8,366 nt of DNA from the NCBI GenBank assembly GCA_003542275.1, contig DPKY01000115.1:1-8366 (forward strand), written 5' to 3'. Numbering within the stretch: position 1 is the stretch's first letter; every line of letters starts with the position of its first letter. Of this stretch, positions 1 through 5,153 are shown piece after piece. Position numbers and translations under genes: made by a program. The notes beneath the pieces are model-generated. The model did not search any database, had not been told where the DNA came from, and saw only the letters and a program-made list of their open reading frames with translations. This DNA comes from Methylococcaceae bacterium (GTDB lineage: Bacteria; Pseudomonadota; Gammaproteobacteria; Methylococcales; Methylomonadaceae).

Positions 1-124
1 CTTCATACCAACGAACCCAGCCGTAGAACACAACATAAAGCGCTGCGCCTGCGAACATATTTTTTTTGTTTAAAAGCGGTGCTTCCGCAACATCAGCTCT
101 CACTGATTCGGTTGTAGCGGCCAT
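1..124 (-). CDS. pmoC: Particulate methane monooxygenase subunit C, N-terminal fragment (cut by left edge)
   Basis: Only the first 41 codons are in the window; the gene continues past the left edge. The protein begins MAATTESVRADVAEAPLLNK and runs on to the segment FYGWVRWYE. From memory of the family, AEAPLL(D/N)KK followed by a tyrosine-rich start of the first helix and WVRWYE is the diagnostic N-terminus of methanotroph PmoC. PmoC is an integral subunit of the copper-dependent membrane methane monooxygenase, which oxidises methane to methanol with PmoA and PmoB; the canonical order is pmoCAB, so pmoA and pmoB are expected further left. The ATG at 124 is supported by a perfect AGGAGG five bases upstream, the strongest ribosome site in the window. 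The family also includes ammonia monooxygenase AmoC, but the N-terminus fits PmoC better. Copper ligands lie outside the window and cannot be checked. Confidence 0.9.
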   Translation of the reverse strand, partial: MAATTESVRADVAEAPLLNKKNMFAGAALYVVFYGWVRWYE

Positions 125-129
125 TTTAA

Positions 130-135
130 CCTCCT
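130..135 (-). promoter_or_regulatory. Strong Shine-Dalgarno site of pmoC
   Basis: AGGAGG on the minus strand with a five-base spacer (TTAAA) before the ATG at 124. The multicopper oxidase and cupredoxin starts show no comparable site, so pmoC is set up for much stronger translation initiation than its upstream neighbours. This fits a protein made in very large amounts. Confidence 0.85.
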
Positions 136-149
136 AAAAATTACTAAAT

Positions 150-169
150 CCCCGATTGTTTTTTCGGGA
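150..169 (-). promoter_or_regulatory. Small hairpin in the pmoC 5' leader
   Basis: On the minus strand, TCCCGA and TCGGGG (arms at 169-164 and 155-150) can form five Watson-Crick pairs plus one G-U pair around an eight-base A-rich loop. It ends 14 bases before the Shine-Dalgarno site. No U-tract follows, so it is not an intrinsic terminator. It may stabilise the leader RNA or mark a processing point; the role is inference and the stem is short. Confidence 0.4.
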
Positions 170-197
170 GTCAATGTTTATCACATCCCTTTCCCGC

Positions 198-226
198 ATC
201 TTAACTTTGGTAACTAACTGCGTCAA
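198..226 (-). promoter_or_regulatory. Candidate proximal sigma-70 promoter of pmoC (P2)
   Basis: The -35 box TTGACG (226-221, five of six consensus bases) and the -10 box TAAGAT (203-198, four of six) are separated by an optimal 17-base spacer. The predicted start would be near 190, giving a leader of roughly 65 bases. The -10 box is mediocre, so this may be a secondary promoter or a chance match in AT-rich DNA. Confidence 0.4.
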
Positions 227-254
227 AATGTCGCAACTCCTTTTAGCGTGGTCA

Positions 255-282
255 AGTCTACCAGTTCATTCTTTGTTGTCAA
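255..282 (-). promoter_or_regulatory. Candidate distal sigma-70 promoter of pmoC (P1), extended -10 type
   Basis: The -35 box TTGACA (282-277) is a perfect consensus. After a 16-base spacer comes TAGACT (260-255, four of six). It is preceded by TGG, a TGN extended -10 element that can compensate for the weaker box. The predicted start near 248 would leave a leader of about 120 bases. Sigma-70-type promoters have been reported for pmoCAB operons in gammaproteobacterial methanotrophs. The upstream tandem repeat and overlapping palindrome make this the better of the two candidates. Confidence 0.55.
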
Positions 283-284
283 CA
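274..284. promoter_or_regulatory. 11-base palindrome overlapping the P1 -35 box, possible operator
   Basis: TGTTGACAACA on the minus strand is a perfect inverted repeat with five-base arms and one central base. It covers the entire TTGACA box of P1. A dimeric regulator bound here would occlude or position RNA polymerase. Part of the symmetry could arise by chance because TTGACA itself contributes half of it. Confidence 0.35.
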
Positions 285-286
285 GC

Positions 287-310
287 AATTTTCTAAATAA
301 TTTTCTAAAT
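287..310. repeat. Perfect 12-base tandem repeat, two copies, next to the pmoC promoter
   Basis: On the minus strand ATTTAGAAAATT occurs twice head to tail (310-299 and 298-287) with no mismatch and no gap. The near copy ends four bases before the P1 -35 box, placing the pair at about -40 to -62 relative to the predicted start. AT-rich DNA in this position is typical of an UP element. A pair of direct sites about one helical turn apart is also typical of an activator site. It may instead be a recent slippage duplication. Confidence 0.7.
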
Positions 311-355
311 GACACACAATCTTCTTTTACACATTAACAAAACACGTCGATTCAA

Positions 356-1024
356 TTAGCTGCGCGTTGCAAAATATCGCAAAAACATGACTCTCCCACC
401 ATAGAAAACAACAAGAAAAACCAATAAAATCAATATAAAGCCCCATTGCATAGCCGCCCAATCCATCGAATAGGCATCCGTTTTAACGGGCGCACTCAGT
501 GCGGGAATGCTAGGCAAATCAACATCCCCGCCACCAACTTTCAACTGCCCCTTCATCCCCTTTTCTGCATGTTGTGCCAATTCACAATGCACAAGGTACG
601 TTTTTTTCTGGCTAGGCAAAATGATAGACGCCTGCAATACCCCCTTACCGTAAAGCTCTAAATGAAGCATCCCATCAGGATACAAATATCCCGGCAAGCC
701 GTGAATCATAAGTTGGTGACGAATTTGATCTTCATTGATAAAGGTAATATTAAGTTTTGCACAAGGCGCAACTCGCCACTCCTGCTGATCAAAAGCGAAT
801 ATTTTTCCTGGAAATTTTGTCGCATATTTGTGCCCAGCACGAATCGTAACATTAACTTCCTCGGAAATTTTCGTACAATCTCTTGGCAGATTATCGCTGT
901 TTGCATTCATCACCATCCCTGTCTCATTCATTATCATATTCGCATAGGCGACCGAATTGATAAAAAACAAGGCAAAAATAATACAAATAACGTTAACTAT
1001 ATTGCATAACTTATTATTTTTCAT
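356..1024 (-). CDS. Membrane-anchored type 1 cupredoxin-like protein
   Basis: 222 residues. An N-terminal hydrophobic signal (about 10-26) ends in AYA with likely cleavage after residue 28. A single C-terminal membrane helix follows at about 194-215, so the copper domain should sit on the periplasmic face. The cupredoxin region (about 55-163) carries a plausible type 1 copper site: His103 in RHQLMIHG, then Cys147, His152 and Met157 in HCELAQHAEKGM (C-x4-H-x4-M). Cys50 and Cys88 could form a disulfide. The gene overlaps the 3' end of the multicopper oxidase gene by 11 bases and has no clear Shine-Dalgarno, so translation is probably coupled. I infer a copper carrier or an electron-transfer partner of the oxidase or of pMMO. 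It resembles AmoD/PmoD proteins in topology only: the ligand pattern is that of a blue copper protein, and I do not assign it to that family. Confidence 0.85.
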   Translation of the reverse strand: MKNNKLCNIVNVICIIFALFFINSVAYANMIMNETGMVMNANSDNLPRDCTKISEEVNVTIRAGHKYATKFPGKIFAFDQQEWRVAPCAKLNITFINEDQIRHQLMIHGLPGYLYPDGMLHLELYGKGVLQASIILPSQKKTYLVHCELAQHAEKGMKGQLKVGGGDVDLPSIPALSAPVKTDAYSMDWAAMQWGFILILLVFLVVFYGGRVMFLRYFATRS

Positions 1025-2678
1025 GATATTTATTTAAAACAAAAAGAATGAAAAGGCCAAGAACCCCTAAAAACAAACCTATCACCACACAAAACAGCAT
1101 CAATTCAGTGTATTCAGGCACCACAAGTCCTGCATCCCCCAGCGCAACACCAAACTCCCCTGTAGACCAAATTGGGCGTTTTTTCGCATAATATTCTTTG
1201 TTAAAAACGTCATCAAATAAGCCTTCGTGCATTGTTGGCATACCTTGTTCATCAAGCAAATGTTTATAAGCTAAAATAGCCATATTGCCGCCAGGCTCCA
1301 TGCCGTCAGTTGTTGTCCCCGTTGGCGTATGATCATGGAACATCCACAATCCCGCGCCATAACTGTTTAGCCCATCATTTTGTGTTTGAAGTGATAAATC
1401 CAGACGCTGCGCAGGTGAGAGATCAAAAACATCACGCATGATTTGCGCACCTTGCGGCGCATCAACGCCATCGTAAGCCATAATGGTGGCTTTATGTCCA
1501 TGAAAATGCACCGCAATGGGCGTTCGCTGTAAATTCGCAAGATGCAATTTAATTTTCTCATTCTCACCAGCAATAATCATGGCATCTCTTAACGTATAAG
1601 GAAAGGCGTGCCCATTGAGTAAAAAATAATTTTCTACAGACGTTGACATATTGTATTCACGACTCATTTTCTGGTTAATCAAGCGTGGATCATTTGCCTG
1701 TTGTGGAATACTTGCTAGCTGCTTATCGATGGACTGGTAATGAAGATCGTATTCTTGATCATAGTGTTTTTTGACAGATACTGCAGGGTGACGCACCTGC
1801 CCTGCACCAATGTTAAAGGTTTGCACCCAATTATTGGGTCGATTTTCTTCGACAATAAACAAGCCATTTAAACCCATCATAAAATGCTGCGCTGTTTGAA
1901 CATGGCAATGATAGAGCATGGTTCCAGCATGACGGGGGTGAATTTCATAAGTATGCTGTGTGCCAGGAAAGACTGGATGCGCCTCCATTCCATCATTATC
2001 TTGACCTGATGCGTTGAGCCATGGATGATCGACACCATGCAAATGAATGGTGTGAGGCAGATAGTGCGTATTTTCTAACGTAATAAACACCTTATCACCT
2101 TCTTCAACACGAATAACGGGCGAAGGCGCACGCAACAGAGGATGTGCAACACGCGAATTGAAGTTTTTGACTGCCATACCCTGCATCTTAGGGGCAAAAA
2201 CCCATAAAGAAGGCTGCAACCCAGGTGCAATGTCATAGGTATTCATTAAATATTCACCATCAGGGCTAAAACCATTTAGCTCAACCACTTCAAGTTTAAT
2301 ATGAATCACGTCAGGGTCACCATCATGATCAATATCCTCCCCCATCACAATCGCATCTTGTGCTAAGTGACTTTGCATAAGCGTCGACATGGACACATTA
2401 TTGGTCCCTTTTGTCGCGGCGGCGATAGTGTAGGGGTTATCGGGTTCACACGCAGCAGAGGCGTCAATAGAAATCCCTTCAATTTCTTGGGCCTCGCGCC
2501 ACTGCGGGTGCTCCTCGGAACAAGGCTTTTCAACATTTGCATTCTCAGCGTGACCAAACACAGTTGCAGGCGGCTTTTCCCTTGCGTGTCGTTCTAACAC
2601 AAAAAACCACTGACTGAGAAAAATCAGCAATGCTAAAGCGCCAAGCCCTCCCCATAAAACAAAATATTTCTTTATCAT
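1014..2678 (-). CDS. Membrane-anchored two-domain multicopper oxidase
   Basis: 554 residues with an N-terminal hydrophobic anchor (about 6-27) and a C-terminal membrane helix (about 525-548); the body should be periplasmic. Copper motifs are clear. Domain 1 (about 125-278) has H209-T-I-H212-L-H214-G and H257-C258-H259 with H265 and M267/M268. Domain 2 (about 350-475) has H391-F-H393-G-H395 and H448-D-H450. Domain 1 thus holds the full type 1 site plus half of the trinuclear cluster, and domain 2 supplies only cluster histidines. The family couples four one-electron oxidations to reduction of O2 to water; Cu(I) is a plausible substrate here but unproven. An acidic loop, DIDHDGDPD (115-123), before domain 1 resembles a calcium-binding loop. 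The start codon at 2678 has no good Shine-Dalgarno. The 3' end overlaps the cupredoxin gene. Copper nitrite reductase is disfavoured because the extra cluster histidines are present. Confidence 0.9.
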   Translation of the reverse strand: MIKKYFVLWGGLGALALLIFLSQWFFVLERHAREKPPATVFGHAENANVEKPCSEEHPQWREAQEIEGISIDASAACEPDNPYTIAAATKGTNNVSMSTLMQSHLAQDAIVMGEDIDHDGDPDVIHIKLEVVELNGFSPDGEYLMNTYDIAPGLQPSLWVFAPKMQGMAVKNFNSRVAHPLLRAPSPVIRVEEGDKVFITLENTHYLPHTIHLHGVDHPWLNASGQDNDGMEAHPVFPGTQHTYEIHPRHAGTMLYHCHVQTAQHFMMGLNGLFIVEENRPNNWVQTFNIGAGQVRHPAVSVKKHYDQEYDLHYQSIDKQLASIPQQANDPRLINQKMSREYNMSTSVENYFLLNGHAFPYTLRDAMIIAGENEKIKLHLANLQRTPIAVHFHGHKATIMAYDGVDAPQGAQIMRDVFDLSPAQRLDLSLQTQNDGLNSYGAGLWMFHDHTPTGTTTDGMEPGGNMAILAYKHLLDEQGMPTMHEGLFDDVFNKEYYAKKRPIWSTGEFGVALGDAGLVVPEYTELMLFCVVIGLFLGVLGLFILFVLNKYHEK

Positions 2679-2724
2679 AGTGTTAAATCATCATAGTGAT
2701 ATTTGTAATGAATTTATTGTACAC

Positions 2725-2758
2725 AAAAAAGCCGTCTCCAAATATCTTCAGAGGCGGC
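2725..2758 (-). terminator. Rho-independent terminator downstream of the uracil-DNA glycosylase gene
   Basis: On the minus strand GCCGCCTC (2758-2751) pairs with GAGACGGC (2738-2731) in an eight-base-pair stem with one G-U pair and a 12-base loop. Six T residues (2730-2725) follow at once. It lies 35 bases after the glycosylase stop and 46 bases before the oxidase start, so it separates the two transcription modules. The plus strand lacks a T-tract after the stem, so it should act only on minus-strand transcription. Confidence 0.85.
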
Positions 2759-2793
2759 CTATTTCTGCTACATGGTGTCAAGAAAAACGAGCG

Positions 2794-3429
2794 CTACCTA
2801 AGCAATGCGCTGATTGTTTCAAAAACAGCGTTAAACATGGGCTGAGTTAATCTTTTCGTTTGGATATTATAGCGACTGGTATGATACGACGACACAAGCG
2901 TCCTGTGTTTGTCGAATTCAAAGCACGCATTATGTGCAAATTTTGCGCTACTTGACTTCAAACCTAACGCTTTTAAAACCGCTTGATGCGCAATATTTCC
3001 CAATGCTAAAACAACCGCCCGCTCTGGCAAAGAAGTCAATTCAGCACGTAAAAACGCATTGCATCTATTCACTTCCTCGCCTGTTGGTTTATTTTGTGGC
3101 GGTAAGCATTTGACTGCATTCGTAATTCTTGCATTTTTTAACACTAAACCGTCATGCAGCGCCGTTGAATACGGCTGATTACTAAAGCCAAATTCGTACA
3201 ATGTTTCATACAATAAAAGCCCAGCAAAATCACCTGTAAAAGGACGCCCTGTTGCGTTGGCGCCGTGCATACCCGGCGCAAGCCCAACAATTAGTAGCTG
3301 CGCATTCTCATCGCCAAACGGCGTAACCGGTTTTGCATAATAAGTGGGATTTTTTTCTTTCACATCACACAAAAATGCCGCTAAGCGCGGACATTTTTGG
3401 CAATCGACATCAAAATACGCTTTGTGCAT
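2794..3429 (-). CDS. Uracil-DNA glycosylase, family 5-type (iron-sulfur)
   Basis: 211 residues from the ATG at 3429. Family signatures are strong: G49-L-A-P-G-M-H-G-A-N-A forms the uracil-binding motif A, followed by TGRPFTGD. SSYHTSRYN (180-188) followed by QTKRL is the C-terminal motif of family 5 (UdgB). The motif A position used by families 1 and 4 for a catalytic Asp or Glu is Ala here, as in family 5. Cys10, Cys13, Cys108 and Cys123 match the four 4Fe-4S ligands. The enzyme excises uracil and related deaminated bases from DNA in the cytoplasm. I chose the ATG because it overlaps the cysJ stop as TGATG, a classic coupling arrangement; an in-frame TTG one codon upstream (3432) would give 212 residues. 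It is the last gene before an intrinsic terminator. Family 4 is the alternative, but the motifs argue against it. Confidence 0.9.
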   Translation of the reverse strand: MHKAYFDVDCQKCPRLAAFLCDVKEKNPTYYAKPVTPFGDENAQLLIVGLAPGMHGANATGRPFTGDFAGLLLYETLYEFGFSNQPYSTALHDGLVLKNARITNAVKCLPPQNKPTGEEVNRCNAFLRAELTSLPERAVVLALGNIAHQAVLKALGLKSSSAKFAHNACFEFDKHRTLVSSYHTSRYNIQTKRLTQPMFNAVFETISALLR

Positions 3430-5120
3430 CAATACACATCGCGGACGTAGCGTTTATCTTTTTTGAGCAAATTAACGTAATCAGCTGCCTGCTGTTCGGT
3501 TTTATTGCCATGCACAGCAATTACGTCATGCAAGGCTTTATCGACATCTTTTGCCATGTGATACGCATCGCCACACACAAAGAAATACCCACCCGCCTCA
3601 ATCCATGCAAAAAGCTCGGCGCCGTATTCACGCATTTTATCTTGCACATACACTTTTTCTGCTTGGTCGCGTGAAAACGCCAAATCCAAACGTGTCAACA
3701 AACCACTGCGACGCATGACCTCCAATTCTTCACGGTAGATGAAATCTGTCTGCGCATTGCGATCGCCAAAAAATAACCAATTTTTTCCCTTCGCACCACG
3801 CACCTCACGCTCCTGTAAAAAGGCCCGAAAAGGGGCGATACCTGTTCCAGGGCCAACCATAATCATAGGTAAATCATTGTCTTCTGGTACACGAAACACT
3901 TTATTTGGCGTAAAAAAGCAACGGATTTCGGTAGCATCGCCTGTCAAATCCGCTAAAAAGGTTGAACAAACGCCTTTATGCTGACGATCAAAGGCCTCGT
4001 AGCGCACACTCGCCACAGTCAGGTGCACTGTGTCAGGATTCGCTTTGCCACTTGACGAAATAGAATAAGCACGATGTTGCAAGGGCTTTAATAATGAAAT
4101 GAATTCATCGGTTGAAAATGTTGCACTGGGGTTTTGCAATAATAAATCCAGTGTATCGCGCCCCCACAAATAAGTACTCAAGGCTTCTTTGTCTTTTAAT
4201 GCGTCAATTAAAGCGTGATTGCCAGAGCGCCGAGCAATTTCATTGACCAGTTCTTTACTGGGGAGCTTAATTTCATATTGTGTACGCAACGCATTTTCCA
4301 GTTCAGCGTCTTGCGTATTCAACACCTTTAGAATATCCGCCACTAACACGGGGCAATTTGTTGGTACAACACACAACGCGTCACCGGCTTCATAATGCAA
4401 ACCCGAGCCAGCGATTGAAATTTCATAATGTCGTGTTTCTTTTGATGATTGTTCAGTGGTTAATAAACGATTGACCATCAATTTTGCCGAAAAAGGATTT
4501 TTACGATTGTATGGTGAAACACGCTCGCCTTCTTGGGATGCAACGGCATCACTTACGCCCGATAGCATAACCGTGACACTTTCCATCCACGCTTGCGCGG
4601 CTTCTTCATACTCAACATCGCAATCCACACGCGTATGCAAGCGCACCGCACCCAATTGCTCTAAGCGCTGATCCCAATCTATCCCTGCTTGGCAGAATAA
4701 ATCATAGCTCGTGTCACCCAACGCAAGCACGGAAAACTGCAATGATGCCAAGCTAGGCATTGATTCATGTGAAACTTGCGTCCAAAGCGCCTGCGCGTTA
4801 TCGGGCATTTCGCCATCGCCGTATGTACTGGTAACAATGAGCAATGTGTCAATTTTTGCAAAGACCTCTGCATCGACTTCATCCATGCTTTTGATAATAG
4901 GCGATAAACCACGCGCCTTTGCTAATTTTGCCACGTCACGCGCCACCGATTCCGCCGTCCCTGTCTGACTTCCATACAAGACGTGCACACTACGCGCACT
5001 TGAGGCTTGGCTATTTGCATTATTGGCTAATTGAGAGCACAGTCCAGCGAAAAATCCGCTAAGCCACGCGTATTGACCTTCGCTGTAAGGCGCGTCACTT
5101 GGAAGTTGATGTATTTTCAT
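3429..5120 (-). CDS. cysJ: CysJ-type NADPH diflavin reductase (sulfite reductase flavoprotein subunit)
   Basis: 563 residues, slightly shorter than E. coli CysJ (599). The flavodoxin-like FMN domain (about 45-190) has GSQTGTAE (50-57), STYGDGEMP (98-106) and LGDTSYDLFC (134-143). The FAD domain (about 205-410) has RAYSISSS (350-357) and GVCSTFL (383-389). The NADP domain has GPGTGIAPFRAF (423-434), SRDQ with KVYVQ (483-493) for the 2'-phosphate, and CGDAYHMAKDV. The protein ends in RDVY, as CysJ does. In the known system it passes electrons from NADPH through FAD and FMN to the CysI hemoprotein, reducing sulfite to sulfide. No cysI is visible here. The gene starts 33 bases after the glutamate-synthase-like gene and runs straight into the glycosylase gene, so the three are probably one transcript. 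Function as a general diflavin electron donor is possible. Confidence 0.92.
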   Translation of the reverse strand: MKIHQLPSDAPYSEGQYAWLSGFFAGLCSQLANNANSQASSARSVHVLYGSQTGTAESVARDVAKLAKARGLSPIIKSMDEVDAEVFAKIDTLLIVTSTYGDGEMPDNAQALWTQVSHESMPSLASLQFSVLALGDTSYDLFCQAGIDWDQRLEQLGAVRLHTRVDCDVEYEEAAQAWMESVTVMLSGVSDAVASQEGERVSPYNRKNPFSAKLMVNRLLTTEQSSKETRHYEISIAGSGLHYEAGDALCVVPTNCPVLVADILKVLNTQDAELENALRTQYEIKLPSKELVNEIARRSGNHALIDALKDKEALSTYLWGRDTLDLLLQNPSATFSTDEFISLLKPLQHRAYSISSSGKANPDTVHLTVASVRYEAFDRQHKGVCSTFLADLTGDATEIRCFFTPNKVFRVPEDNDLPMIMVGPGTGIAPFRAFLQEREVRGAKGKNWLFFGDRNAQTDFIYREELEVMRRSGLLTRLDLAFSRDQAEKVYVQDKMREYGAELFAWIEAGGYFFVCGDAYHMAKDVDKALHDVIAVHGNKTEQQAADYVNLLKKDKRYVRDVY

Positions 5121-5153
5121 CTTAATTCTTAACCTAAAATTTATTATCCCAAT

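Noticed and set aside
242..355. Terminator between the cupredoxin gene and pmoC
   Set aside because: I looked for a stem followed by a T-tract on the minus strand and found none; the AT-rich runs here belong to the tandem repeat.
446..1009. Two plus-strand open frames antisense to the cupredoxin gene
   Set aside because: They encode low-complexity, composition-driven peptides with no domain or ribosome site, opposite a gene with clear copper ligands, a signal peptide and a membrane anchor.
2716..2721. TACAAT as a -10 box for the multicopper oxidase operon
   Set aside because: The -10 match is good, but no acceptable -35 lies 16-18 bases upstream and that region is inside the terminator stem. 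The oxidase promoter remains unidentified; read-through or a non-sigma-70 promoter is possible.
3430..3432. TTG as the start codon of the uracil-DNA glycosylase
   Set aside because: The next codon is ATG overlapping the cysJ stop as TGATG, a far more typical start; the extra residue carries no family motif.
3333..3674. Plus-strand frame of 113 codons spanning the glycosylase-cysJ junction
   Set aside because: It is antisense to two genes with strong family motifs and shows no recognisable protein features.
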